DNA of 64,000 nucleotides from Naumovozyma dairenensis CBS 421 (taxonomy: Eukaryota > Ascomycota > Saccharomycetes > Saccharomycetales > Saccharomycetaceae), in NCBI RefSeq assembly GCF_000227115.2, contig NC_016482.1, forward strand, positions 620,001-684,000. Reading direction: 5' to 3'. Below are positions 19,802-29,803 of this stretch, piece after piece. Under the pieces are notes generated by a model that worked only from the letters and a program-made list of their open reading frames with translations, searched no databases and was not told the DNA's origin. The position numbers and the translations under genes are program-made. The stretch's first letter is position 1, and every line of letters starts with the position of its first letter.

Positions 19802-22800
19802 ATGACATCCGTCGTCTCTAGAAACAAATATCACGATACCAATATCGCAGCTCAAAACGCTGCTAAAGCAGCCATGTCAAGGAAAATCAATAATGAGAAC
19901 ATAAATCCAAAAATAAATAACAATATATTATCCAGTAAAAAATCGACTCAACATTTAGAACGAGTAGTTCAATCAGTCAACGATGCCACGAAAAGATTAT
20001 CACAACAGGACTCTCAATTCACAACTAATACAAATACAAAATCATCTAAAAGAAAATCAAGAGATACAGTGGGCCCATGGAAACTAGGTAAAACACTGGG
20101 TAAAGGTTCGTCAGGAAGAGTTCGCTTGGCTAAAAATGTGGAAACTGGTCAATTAGCTGCCATTAAGATTGTACCAAAGAGAAATAAATTCGTTATGAAA
20201 AATTCAAATTCAAACATCTCTTTCATGTCTGCAACTTCTTCTGCTTCTAATTCTGCATCCTTGGTGTCTAATATTGGATTGAAAGATAAAAATAGTAACA
20301 CTAATAATAATGATACTAATAACAACTACAATAACAACAACAACAATAACAATAATAGTAATAATAATAATAATATTCAAAATAATACCTATGGGATCGA
20401 AAGGGAAATTGTAATCATGAAACTCATCTCTCATCCAAATGTAATGGGGCTTTATGAAGTGTGGGAGAATAAATCTGAATTATATTTGATTTTAGAATAC
20501 GTAGACGGTGGTGAATTATTCGATTATTTAGTCTCTAGGGGTAAATTACCGGAAGCTGAAGCAATTCATTATTTCAAACAAATTATACAAGGTGTTTCAT
20601 ATTGTCATTCTTTTAACATTTGCCATCGTGATTTAAAACCAGAAAATTTATTGATAGATAAGAAAAAGAAATCCATTAAAATCGCTGATTTCGGAATGGC
20701 TGCTTTGGAATTACCTAAGAAATTATTGCAAACATCATGTGGTTCCCCACATTATGCATCACCAGAAATTGTTATGGGTAAATCGTATCATGGTGGTCCA
20801 AGCGATGTTTGGTCATGTGGGATTATTTTATTTGCACTTCTAACAGGCCATCTACCATTCAATGATGATAATATTAAAAAATTATTATTGAAAGTTCAAG
20901 CTGGGAAATATCAAATGCCTAAAAATTTAAGTGATGAAGCTAAAGATCTTATTTCCAGAATTCTAGTTGTTAGTCCTTCCAAAAGATTGACTACTGTTGA
21001 AATATTAAACCATCCTTTAATCTTAAAATATGAAAAATCATCCAAAAAGAAGCATATGGTCAAGGGTAAATCTAACTCAGACCTTCATTTGCTAGATTCA
21101 ATATCACCGGAAAACATCACTCTAAATTCAAGAATGGATATAGATGAATCAATATTGAAAAATTTACAGATATTATGGCATGGTACATCTCGTGATATAA
21201 TCATCGCAAAGTTATTACAGAAACCAATATCTGAGGAAAAATTATTTTACTCTCTTTTGTTACAATATAAACAACGTCATTCAGCTAAACCAGTGGTTAA
21301 ACCAGCCGAACGGGAATCATTACCAACAGCTACAATTATATCATCACTTTCGCATACTCCAATGAAACAAAAGAATCTTCCCTCTGTAGCACCAAACGTA
21401 AAAAGCAATCAAAAAGAAGAATCCAACGTCGAAGATAGCTATACAGTAGAAGATGTAGAAGGAAATGCTCCTATGGTAACTCAGAAATCACAATTCAGCC
21501 TACATCCTTTCAAAAACGAAGTGCCTTCAATGGTGCCGGCAATACCTATTTTTACAGCATCCAATTCACGTAGTTTCAAGCTAAGTCCGTCAATGGCATC
21601 TTTTAAGTCAAGAGTACCATCAACATGCTCATCGTCCAATCTCCTATTGATTAAGTCACCATCCAAAAGGGCGTTAAATACTTCTACCCCACTTGCGAGC
21701 CCGAAAAGAACTCTACAACCAAGTGTATCAATCAAATCATTACGTACCTCTTCATCAAAGAAATCACTGTATGTAAAGAAAGTTAGAAGAACGTTACAAA
21801 ACTCTGAATCTAAGAGATCATTATATTCATTACAATCAATCTCTAAACGTTCTATTAATCTAAAGGAGTTCATCGCTGAAGATATTGCGCTGCCTACGAA
21901 TACAAATATTCCTGTCTCATCATCTAACCGCTCTCTAGAATCAAATAATAATGATTTTGAAATATTATGTGAGCAAATATTATTTGGTAATGCTTTGAAT
22001 AAAATTATGGAAGAAGAAGAAGAAGAAGAAGGAAAAAGAAGAAAAAGATTTGGAACAGGGGCACTGTCAAACATAGAACAAGTTACATATAGTGAACAAA
22101 ATATAAGAGAAGAAAATGCTCAAGACAATGATACAATCACTAATTTTGGTTCTATTAACGAAACAATAACATCGTCAATAGGTACACATATCGCTAAAAG
22201 TTCCGATATCGATGGTCTTTCTCCAGGTATGAAACCCGCATTCCCTTTTCACAATAATTCAACCCAAGTAAAAAATAATACAGTTAGTGAGAATAATAAA
22301 TCTGATAGATTAGTACTTAAAAATATTACAAACACCTACGGTCCAAACGAGCATGAAAAATCAACCGAAATGCATTCGAAAAATAAACCAGTGTCTGCTT
22401 TACCCAGCATTGAGAAAAATGGCCATCAAATGTCAAACTACAACCCTCTACGCATGACTTCAGAACCAAACGCTCCTGCTGTACCACATTCCTTAGATCC
22501 TCGCCGTAATTTCTCTCAACCTAGTAGAGAACAAAACTCAAATATCTTTGCATCGTTATTGAAGAATACCAAAAGAAAGCCATCGCTGCCGAATAACTTC
22601 CAGAAGAACGTAAGAAAACAAGATGATTGGAAAACTGGCAGAGAATCAATATTTGTTGTAGATCCCCAAATTGGTATTGCCAATTCTCAACATTTATCTA
22701 AGACAAGTACTAGGAATTCAAAAGATGTCGACACTACCGCTCCAAGTATACTAGCTCAATCCAGCATAATTCAAAAACCACTATTATCCCTACCTTCTGG

Positions 22801-24349
22801 TTTGCTAAATCAATCCATGACTTTCAAAAATCTCAATGACTTCTTGTCAGATGACTCTAATAATCCAGATCTTCTATACAATTCGAGAAGGTCGAGTCAA
22901 CTTCTCCAATCAACTCCGATCCATCATAATCAAATGGGTAGCGTTATCCATCGTGATCCGACAAGTCAAAAGCTACATACTGTTATTATGGAAAAAGAAG
23001 AGGGCCCTTCCTTTGTCCCAACACCTCATAACTTAGACATCGAAACAGCCTCCGCCGACATGAATGAATTTTCTGACTTGTCTTATGCCATGGAAATCCC
23101 AACGAATACATTCACAGCACAAGCAGTTAAGATAACTAATAATACAGACATTAACCAATACGGTTTTGGAAGTGATATGAAGTCTACAAGGATACATACA
23201 CCAATAGCGAATCATTCAGGAGTCAATATTTTTGAAGACCCAATCATTGAAACAAGCTCATCTGAGACATCCTCATCAGAAACTGATTCACAAGATAATC
23301 CTTACAAGAAAGTGGTTTCCATTGATACAGTCAATACGGCTCATATCGTCACGTCGCCAAGAGCTAATGTTAGAATCAGTTTATATGCAAATAATAATAT
23401 TAATCAATCTTTCCCAAGAGAAACCACTGAACAAATAATATCAAAATTTAAATTGACTCCAGAGAAAACGAAAACCGATAATTTGCTAGACAAGAGATTT
23501 TCAGATTTATTGACAAGAGAAGAGAAAGATGATATCTCTGGGAGCGTTTTGTCTATGTTCAAAGATCTTGATGAAGGTGATGAAGATGTTCAAAGAGAAA
23601 AGCAAAGTGATATATTAAGGCTGAACAAGAAGAATAATTTAAAGAATGAGTCAGCAGAAAAAAATAGAATTACAATGTTATTTGATGACGAGGAGAGGAG
23701 AGAAGAAGGTGCGGAAATATACAAAGAAATGGGATCTATGGACCATAATGAGCCTGAAGTTACAAAGCCTAGTGATAGAAATACCACAAAGCACGTATCT
23801 GTAGTTCCAGATGTTGCTGTTCAAATGGAAGATGTTATGGACAATGAGCATATAATCAACGATTCGAATAAAACTATTGAAGACAAAAGACCAAAGAAAA
23901 AATCAGTTGTTAAACCTCAAACCGATTTTGTAAAAAAGACTGAACCAGTCCCAATAGCACATAAACAGAGCTGGTTTTCCAAGTTATTTGGTGGATTCAA
24001 AACCAATACGAGCAAGTCAAAATTAACCGAGCATCATGTAACGAACATTCCGTTTGATGATGTTCATATGTTATCTCTAGGTGAGTTCGGAAAGAAAGGT
24101 ATTGATTTCCAACTAAAGGAATTAGATAGAAAAGGTAATAAAGAACGAGTAGAATATGACTGTCGATTCTCAAAAGGTAATTTTAAATTCAAACTCAGTA
24201 TTGGGACCATTAATAACAAATCTACTGTAATAACGATTAAGAAGAAAGGTAAGAACTACAGTCCAGAATCAGAAGCTACTTTTATTAATTTTAACAGAGA
24301 TGTCAATGCATTACTCAAATCGATGGAAAAGAAGAACCAATCATCTTAA
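19802..24349 (+). CDS. HSL1: Bud-neck morphogenesis checkpoint kinase (Nim1/AMPK-related)
   Basis: Septin-associated Ser/Thr kinase that, with Hsl7, targets Swe1 for degradation and so lets Cdc28 drive mitotic entry. The 1515 residues match Hsl1 (1518). The kinase domain is at about residues 90-410: glycine loop GKGSSGRVRLAK, catalytic HRDLKPENLL near 275, DFGMAAL, and activation segment TSCGSPHYASPE. A long insert between the catalytic Lys (AAIKIVPK) and helix C contains a run of Asn at about 163-196; S. cerevisiae Hsl1 also has an insert here. The end (residues about 1449-1512) resembles a KA1 membrane-binding domain. UTP11 and MTC2 follow as in S. cerevisiae, which favours Hsl1 over Gin4 or Kcc4. 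Confidence 0.93.
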   Translation: MTSVVSRNKYHDTNIAAQNAAKAAMSRKINNENINPKINNNILSSKKSTQHLERVVQSVNDATKRLSQQDSQFTTNTNTKSSKRKSRDTVGPWKLGKTLGKGSSGRVRLAKNVETGQLAAIKIVPKRNKFVMKNSNSNISFMSATSSASNSASLVSNIGLKDKNSNTNNNDTNNNYNNNNNNNNNSNNNNNIQNNTYGIEREIVIMKLISHPNVMGLYEVWENKSELYLILEYVDGGELFDYLVSRGKLPEAEAIHYFKQIIQGVSYCHSFNICHRDLKPENLLIDKKKKSIKIADFGMAALELPKKLLQTSCGSPHYASPEIVMGKSYHGGPSDVWSCGIILFALLTGHLPFNDDNIKKLLLKVQAGKYQMPKNLSDEAKDLISRILVVSPSKRLTTVEILNHPLILKYEKSSKKKHMVKGKSNSDLHLLDSISPENITLNSRMDIDESILKNLQILWHGTSRDIIIAKLLQKPISEEKLFYSLLLQYKQRHSAKPVVKPAERESLPTATIISSLSHTPMKQKNLPSVAPNVKSNQKEESNVEDSYTVEDVEGNAPMVTQKSQFSLHPFKNEVPSMVPAIPIFTASNSRSFKLSPSMASFKSRVPSTCSSSNLLLIKSPSKRALNTSTPLASPKRTLQPSVSIKSLRTSSSKKSLYVKKVRRTLQNSESKRSLYSLQSISKRSINLKEFIAEDIALPTNTNIPVSSSNRSLESNNNDFEILCEQILFGNALNKIMEEEEEEEGKRRKRFGTGALSNIEQVTYSEQNIREENAQDNDTITNFGSINETITSSIGTHIAKSSDIDGLSPGMKPAFPFHNNSTQVKNNTVSENNKSDRLVLKNITNTYGPNEHEKSTEMHSKNKPVSALPSIEKNGHQMSNYNPLRMTSEPNAPAVPHSLDPRRNFSQPSREQNSNIFASLLKNTKRKPSLPNNFQKNVRKQDDWKTGRESIFVVDPQIGIANSQHLSKTSTRNSKDVDTTAPSILAQSSIIQKPLLSLPSGLLNQSMTFKNLNDFLSDDSNNPDLLYNSRRSSQLLQSTPIHHNQMGSVIHRDPTSQKLHTVIMEKEEGPSFVPTPHNLDIETASADMNEFSDLSYAMEIPTNTFTAQAVKITNNTDINQYGFGSDMKSTRIHTPIANHSGVNIFEDPIIETSSSETSSSETDSQDNPYKKVVSIDTVNTAHIVTSPRANVRISLYANNNINQSFPRETTEQIISKFKLTPEKTKTDNLLDKRFSDLLTREEKDDISGSVLSMFKDLDEGDEDVQREKQSDILRLNKKNNLKNESAEKNRITMLFDDEERREEGAEIYKEMGSMDHNEPEVTKPSDRNTTKHVSVVPDVAVQMEDVMDNEHIINDSNKTIEDKRPKKKSVVKPQTDFVKKTEPVPIAHKQSWFSKLFGGFKTNTSKSKLTEHHVTNIPFDDVHMLSLGEFGKKGIDFQLKELDRKGNKERVEYDCRFSKGNFKFKLSIGTINNKSTVITIKKKGKNYSPESEATFINFNRDVNALLKSMEKKNQSS

Positions 24350-24560
24350 CAGAAGACACTATGAAAAATGTCTTGTCTGTAACGTTGTATATACTATAAT
24401 AAATTACTACCTAAATACCATAATCCAAAAGATTTTATTTTCCAATAAGGTACAGATAGCGTCTTTGTAGAAAAACGGACAGATATGAGAATGATATATA
24501 GTAGAATTGATGCTTAGTTTTGTTTAATATACAGCTTTATAGAATATCGCATAACCTAGC

Positions 24561-25328
24561 TTAACGTTTACGTTGTTTCTTCCATTTAAAAGAAACTTTT
24601 CCCCTTGTATCAATAATTTTCTTCTTGGATCCCTTTTTCATGACTTCCCTTTGCATATCCATCCTACTTTGTACCTCTTTCAATTGATTTTCTCTTTCCA
24701 AATGTTGTTTAACAATCTTGAATTTTTTTAGTTTCTTTTTATTTAAGGACTCTCTCGGCATAATAGCAGATGAAGATGCTATATTGCCAGATGGATTCAT
24801 TAACGCACTATGTATCAACTGTTCCTTCGTTAATCTATTTTCATTTCTCGTTAGAAGTTCAGTAGTCGTCCCGAAATGCTCTTCTGCATTAAAGCTTTTG
24901 AAATCATCTCTATTATCAACAAAAACTGTGTGATTCCCACTGGCTGAAAACATCAAAGTCTTGGATTTATTTTCCAATTTTTTCAATTCTACCTGCCTTA
25001 AGGTTCTAACGTAATTACTATCTTGAGTTTTCAGTAGCTTAACCTGATCAGTAGATAATGATTCATCTTCATCTTCGCCGCGACGGCTGGTCACTAAAAG
25101 TCCCTTAGCATCGACCCTCCTTGAATGCATAGCATGGTAATATTCATCTGGATTTCTTTCCTTCACTTTACTTCTAAGTATCTTCAAAGTATTTTCCTTT
25201 CTGTGATAATCTTGGGCACGTTTAACATAATCTTTATGTTTCTCCAAGAACCCAAGTCTTGAACGACTATTCAATTGAGAACGTTCCCTGTGTTGTTTCT
25301 TTTGCACATCATGAACCAGTTTAGCCAT
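24561..25328 (-). CDS. UTP11: U3 snoRNP / SSU processome protein
   Basis: Small basic nucleolar protein of the SSU processome, needed for 18S rRNA maturation. The 255 residues are close to Utp11 (250). The N-terminus MAKLVHDVQKKQHRERSQLN followed by RSRLGFLEKHKDYVKRAQDY is diagnostic. The C-terminus GKVSFKWKKQRKR is a strongly basic nucleolar-type tail. It converges on HSL1 and diverges from MTC2 across 331 bp. PAC and RRPE elements lie in that spacer, as expected for the ribosome-biogenesis regulon. Confidence 0.93.
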   Translation of the reverse strand: MAKLVHDVQKKQHRERSQLNSRSRLGFLEKHKDYVKRAQDYHRKENTLKILRSKVKERNPDEYYHAMHSRRVDAKGLLVTSRRGEDEDESLSTDQVKLLKTQDSNYVRTLRQVELKKLENKSKTLMFSASGNHTVFVDNRDDFKSFNAEEHFGTTTELLTRNENRLTKEQLIHSALMNPSGNIASSSAIMPRESLNKKKLKKFKIVKQHLERENQLKEVQSRMDMQREVMKKGSKKKIIDTRGKVSFKWKKQRKR

Positions 25329-25445
25329 TTTGTAATAATGATTAGATCAAATCAGTCAGCTATGTGCCTTCCTAATAGCTTTCTCTTAACGATATTCTTG
25401 ATTATCTGATGTCTAAATGTATAACAGTTTGTCATTACAAAAGTT

Positions 25446-25470
25446 GCGATGAGTTATATCAAAATTTTCA
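25446..25470. promoter_or_regulatory. PAC and RRPE elements of UTP11
   Basis: GCGATGAGTT at 25446 matches PAC (bound by Dot6/Tod6). AAAATTTTCA at 25461, read on the other strand as TGAAAATTTT, matches RRPE (Stb3). They lie about 120-140 bp upstream of the UTP11 start, in the spacer shared with MTC2. Confidence 0.7.
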
Positions 25471-25659
25471 CTTCGTGTCACCTCCAGAAAAAAAATTCAG
25501 AAGAAACGGCGTGGGGGATTTTTGAATATCAATAAAGCTGACAATACGGTTGAAAGAAACACAGTTAGAAAAAAGGGATATACAGCAAATGGATACTTGA
25601 TCGCTAGAACTAGATATGAGTTTATCTACATTGCTTATATTCGTTAAAGTTGGACTAAA

Positions 25660-26748
25660 ATGGATGCAAATTACAAATTAGTAGATTTTCAGACGTGTTT
25701 TCGATATAGTGTTGCTGCCAAGAGAAGTTTTTTATGCATTTGTCAAGTAGGAGACAAGAAGCCGGAGGATATTATTAAGATGACTATTGAAAATGATTAT
25801 TCATGTGGACAGAAGGCAGCTTCATGTACTGTTGTATCAAAAATATCAGATCTTCAAACAAGCTATGAAGAGAAAGATTTGAGTGCCGAAAGTGATGATG
25901 ACAAGATTGTGATATCTATTATTCCTAACATGAATACTTTACCATCGTCTGATCAACTCAATTTAGTAAGAATTATGAATGCTATTAAAGTTTCCAATGA
26001 GAAGAATCCGAAAGCGCAAACACACGTCATTATAGGGATTATTACTTGGGATAAGGCTACATACAGAAGAGAAGAGAAAGGATCTCGCCGAGCGATCCTT
26101 GGGAAAGACTTAGCTATCTTACAGCCATGTATCAAACTTGACGATTGGTTAAAACATAAATTTTGGCTTGCCTGTTCTGAACCTAAAGTATCGACGCATG
26201 GTAAGACAGTTCCAGTCTGTTCAAACAGTTCTCAGGATACAGCTTCTATATCCCCCGGGTCGTCTATTGATAGTGGTACAGAATCATCCGGTTCAGCAGG
26301 AACCATTCAACTTTTACATGAGGTTCACAGTTCCTACTCAGATGTGTATTTGCAACCAGTAGTAAGAAAATATATTCTTGATATCATTGTTCACATCAGA
26401 ATGCATCGATTAAGTTATAGAGCAAAAGGTGGAGGGGCCCATATGGATTCATTGAAAGACGTTATACAGTTATCCAAATTAATCAGCATTAACGGAGGAA
26501 AGAAATATATAATTCCTCGGTATATAAAACAAGCAGCAGCATGGTATTTTCCAATGCATTTAAATCTCATCAACAAGCCCGAGAGGGACAATAGTATTTT
26601 ATATGGGAGTAAGATCAGATTAGTGAATGAACTGTTGGATAAGATAATAAAAGTAAAATCGTACGAAGTAGAAGAATTGGAGAATCCACTATTTTTGGAA
26701 TCTCTTGTGGTACAAGATGTCTTAAAGAAGGTGATACCTCCTGTATAA
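25660..26748 (+). CDS. MTC2: Mtc2-like protein (maintenance of telomere capping)
   Basis: I assign this 362-residue protein to Mtc2 (YKL098W, about 353 residues) mainly from the HSL1-UTP11-MTC2 gene order, supported by length. Mtc2 has no firmly known molecular role; the name comes from a genetic interaction with telomere-capping mutants. I see no signal peptide or transmembrane segment. The segment VQKYILDIIVHIRMHRL-like (VRKYILDIIVHIRMHRLS) followed by a serine-rich region resembles AAA-lid-type helices, but that is weak. No truncation is apparent. Confidence 0.72.
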   Translation: MDANYKLVDFQTCFRYSVAAKRSFLCICQVGDKKPEDIIKMTIENDYSCGQKAASCTVVSKISDLQTSYEEKDLSAESDDDKIVISIIPNMNTLPSSDQLNLVRIMNAIKVSNEKNPKAQTHVIIGIITWDKATYRREEKGSRRAILGKDLAILQPCIKLDDWLKHKFWLACSEPKVSTHGKTVPVCSNSSQDTASISPGSSIDSGTESSGSAGTIQLLHEVHSSYSDVYLQPVVRKYILDIIVHIRMHRLSYRAKGGGAHMDSLKDVIQLSKLISINGGKKYIIPRYIKQAAAWYFPMHLNLINKPERDNSILYGSKIRLVNELLDKIIKVKSYEVEELENPLFLESLVVQDVLKKVIPPV

Positions 26749-26904
26749 TGTTATTGAATTCTCTATATCAAATGGAACAGTTGATTTGCACTCAACTAAA
26801 CAAAAGTTGGTTTATTCTATATCTTAGGATGTATGTACATGAAAAAAAACCCAAAAGAGGATAATAAATTCCTCCATTCAAGGATTCCATGATTAAAAAA
26901 AAAT

Positions 26905-26977
26905 TGGACGAGTTGGGAATCGAACCCAAGACCTCTCCCATGCTAAGGGAGCGCGCTACCAACTACGCCACACGCCC
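26905..26977 (-). tRNA. tRNA-Ala (AGC)
   Basis: A 73-nt cloverleaf on the minus strand with anticodon AGC in the loop TTAGCAT. The acceptor stem keeps the G3:U70 pair that identifies alanine tRNA. The T stem TTGGG/CCCAA pairs fully although it differs from the S. cerevisiae gene. An A-run on the plus strand just beyond the 3' end gives the Pol III terminator. It lies at a junction between two syntenic blocks. Confidence 0.96.
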
Positions 26978-27452
26978 AGGTATTTCTGTTTAAGGTACTT
27001 TGAGATCCACAGATTCGACAGGAAGAAGCTTCATATGTACAGGTATTTAACGTTACCATATGACTAGACTATTCAACAGAGTTCCTTCAAAAGCAAGAAC
27101 AACTCTTAATATCTTAACATATACTACATGTTATTGTTGGTACTTAGACCAAAAATGATCTTTTTTTCTTCTGTTTTTAAAACTGTATATTGAATTTGTA
27201 TACATATCTTCTGCTCAGTTAATAGCGGCATAAGGAAGTAATAGAAGGATGATACCATCTTCTGAAAATAATGAATGTAAAAATGAGAATATTGAACGTA
27301 CACTAATTTTTTTGGATATAAATCACCGTAATAGTTCCTGAACCATGTCATTGAAAAGTTCTGAGAAAATATGGCTTGTATAAAAATATGAATATCGATT
27401 AAGTTACATAAAACAATCTTAAAGACGAGCGGTCAACCGACCAAGTAACGAG
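26978..27452. other. Intergenic spacer after tRNA-Ala
   Basis: AT-rich 3' flank of the next gene on the minus strand. I see no supported gene; the 75-codon frame at 27124-27351 has no protein-family character. Confidence 0.5.
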
Positions 27453-27866
27453 TTATTTACTGCCTTTTTCCATCCCTAAGACGACCATTAAAGACTTTAA
27501 TTGTTCAGGACCTAATTGAACATTACTCTTCGCTAATTCCTTTTTGAAATCTTCCATCGCACTCCTCAGCTCTTTATTTGTCAATATTTTGATCATTTGC
27601 CACACTTTTGGTTTAGAGGTATCTTCAGTACTTACTAAATTTCGTTTGATCATTATATTCTGTATTGTTTCTAATTTTGCTGCCAAATTTGGTTTTGAAG
27701 TTATATCATTAAGTAAAGTGTTTACTTTTATATGAGCATCTACTTTGTCATTACTTTGCTCTTGTAATTTATCCCATGATTTTGCATATGCTCTCCTTGG
27801 TATTTGTCGGTGTATTATTGATGGTTTCAATATTCTGCTTACTCTTAACGCTTTAGAGACATTCAT
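27453..27866 (-). CDS. Small probable mitochondrial protein, YGL041W-A-like
   Basis: A 137-residue protein. The N-terminus MNVSKALRVSRILKPSIIHR plus RQIPRRAYAKS is rich in Arg, Lys and Ser without acids, typical of a mitochondrial presequence with possible cleavage near RRAYA. The rest is helical and charged (KLETIQNIMIKRN, RSAMEDFKKELAKSN). In S. cerevisiae the small uncharacterised gene YGL041W-A follows DST1 on the same strand, exactly as here, so I propose that orthology from position and length; I have not aligned it. The function is unknown. Confidence 0.6.
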   Translation of the reverse strand: MNVSKALRVSRILKPSIIHRQIPRRAYAKSWDKLQEQSNDKVDAHIKVNTLLNDITSKPNLAAKLETIQNIMIKRNLVSTEDTSKPKVWQMIKILTNKELRSAMEDFKKELAKSNVQLGPEQLKSLMVVLGMEKGSK

Positions 27867-28421
27867 TTTAGATATTGTTTAACAGATTGGTATGAAACGC
27901 TAATTCCAGCTTTTATTATAGTGTGAAGCGTCAAATAGATAGTTGGGAGGTTGTGTATTCAAAGAACCTCTAATGATCTATAGTCTTCGTAATCCAAAAT
28001 CTCTGAAGTAATTGTTCATATACTCGGTGGTTGTGTACATAGAAAAAACATTATTTTCCTTCATTTCTCAAGAGAGCCAATTATGGCGCTTATCTCGGCT
28101 TACTCTACGTTAATTATCTATAATGTTCATAACTCTAGTCTCCCCTTGGTGTCATCAAATTTAGCTAAGAAGAATATATTTAGATACCGCAGGAGACCGA
28201 TAGTCTTAATGAAACTATTTAATTTAATAGTTGATGAGGAAGTTACTTTTCAGGAGATCTATACGTCATTTTTCCCTATGTTTATATATCTATACACTTC
28301 CATTTATAACTACATAAAAATGATTGCGATAGCTACTGCCGGCAAATATCCACAATCATAAAGTCCCTTGAATGTCGAATTAAACATTACAAAAGGAAAG
28401 GGTCACTGAATTGGTATAAGA
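27867..28421. other. Intergenic region between DST1 and the YGL041W-A-like gene
   Basis: Promoter of the small mitochondrial gene and 3' flank of DST1. A 92-codon plus-strand ATG frame (28083-28361) with a hydrophobic C-terminal half lies here. It is not recognised and was left out as a gene. Confidence 0.45.
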
Positions 28422-29348
28422 TTAAGAGAACTTCCATCTATTCCCACATGCTTCACATGTACAGAATGTAGTTAACGGTTCATCAGCGGACCTTGTTTGC
28501 AATTGATAATATGATACCTTCTTCTCTTTACATTTACCACAAGTGAATCTATCCGTGACAGATCTTTCAATAGTAGCACCTTGAGCGTTAAATAAATTTT
28601 GTTTCTTGATCTCTTCTAATTTTTGCTTCAAATGTTCAGGAGCTAGTTCCTTTGGATCACATGTAACTAGGTATTCGGGCGATATGTCATTATTTGCGAT
28701 TTTATTTTTCAAATCAGCGTTGTTCTTCGAAATAATGTTAGAGTAAATGATTCTATATTTTTCTTTATAAGCTTTTTCATTTTCCGTACAATTATTTAAT
28801 TTAAACATTTCTGATTCAATAGATTTCACTGTATGTAGAATAGAATTTGGTGGATGCTCACTTCCCTTAGCTAATGCATCATATAACGCTCTTATCACTG
28901 AATCACGTAACTTGACTCCGTATATCGTAGTATTGACACCATCATTTTTACTATTTCTAGGTTTCGTTGATACGTATCTATTTTGTTTCTGTGGAGATGA
29001 TAAATTAGAATCCGGAACTTGAGTAGTTGTATTGGACCCGTTTTGATTCGAGTTCAATTTTGCTGCTTCAGCTTCCTTTTGCTGTTGTAGCCTTAATTTC
29101 TTATTCTTATTAATGGTATCTTTCCAAGATGAAATCATCTTTTTCACAACTTTCGCAATTTGTTCATTGCTAGATTTCTTGAATTTGTTAACCTCCACAC
29201 CAACTTTCGTTTCTCTTAAAAGTTTTTCCGTAGGAACAACCTCTCGATTCAATTTTAGCAAAATTTCCAGTACTGTACTGTCATTGTGTTTCGACTTCTC
29301 CAGATTTTTCACCAGGACTGCGACTTCTTTGGCTTCCATCGGCTTCAT
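28422..29348 (-). CDS. DST1: Transcription elongation factor TFIIS
   Basis: Rescues backtracked RNA polymerase II by stimulating its cleavage of nascent RNA. The 308 residues match Dst1 (309). Domain I, an LW-type helical bundle, occupies about residues 1-80. A Gln/Asn-rich linker follows, then the Pol II-binding domain II (RDSVIRALYDALAKGSEHPP). The C-terminal zinc ribbon (FTCGKCKEKKVSYYQ, then CTCEACGNRWKFS) carries the catalytic acidic pair in RSADEP. The gene diverges from RNA15, as in S. cerevisiae. Confidence 0.96.
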   Translation of the reverse strand: MKPMEAKEVAVLVKNLEKSKHNDSTVLEILLKLNREVVPTEKLLRETKVGVEVNKFKKSSNEQIAKVVKKMISSWKDTINKNKKLRLQQQKEAEAAKLNSNQNGSNTTTQVPDSNLSSPQKQNRYVSTKPRNSKNDGVNTTIYGVKLRDSVIRALYDALAKGSEHPPNSILHTVKSIESEMFKLNNCTENEKAYKEKYRIIYSNIISKNNADLKNKIANNDISPEYLVTCDPKELAPEHLKQKLEEIKKQNLFNAQGATIERSVTDRFTCGKCKEKKVSYYQLQTRSADEPLTTFCTCEACGNRWKFS

Positions 29349-29803
29349 TTTTTTTTTGGTTCAATGACACAGAAAACTATGGATATGATGGGTGATAGCA
29401 ATGGTATCTGCTTTCTTGCTTGACCTTATTGTAAACGAATCCCAAACTGGTTCCTCTTAAGGACTTTCTTCTTTTACTGAAGATGTTATTTCACAAAGAA
29501 ATTTTTCTTTAATAATGGGTTCTTGAACACCCAGACATATTGTGCCCTACCAGTGCATATTAGGGTTAAGTATATTTGGTGACTATGTACCCTAGGGTGT
29601 AGATGAAAACCTAAATTAAATAAAATGTTTAAGTAATATCTCAGCAAAATGTATGGAATACATTCACTTCAACTACTACTGAATACCGATAAATAAAACG
29701 CAGCAAGCTTTTTTCATTACATTATTCTTTACAACCAATATAGTACATAACTCATTCTTTTTTAGACCTCTTTATTTAGCACAATTACTGGTAAACACTG
29801 AAC
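29349..29803. other. Divergent promoter region DST1/RNA15
   Basis: Shared upstream region of two divergent genes, AT-rich. I did not identify a confident regulatory motif. Confidence 0.5.

Noticed and set aside
28083..28361. 92-codon ATG frame between DST1 and the YGL041W-A-like gene
   Set aside because: No recognised family, AT-rich codon content, and it occupies the promoter of the neighbouring gene. Conservation data could revive it.
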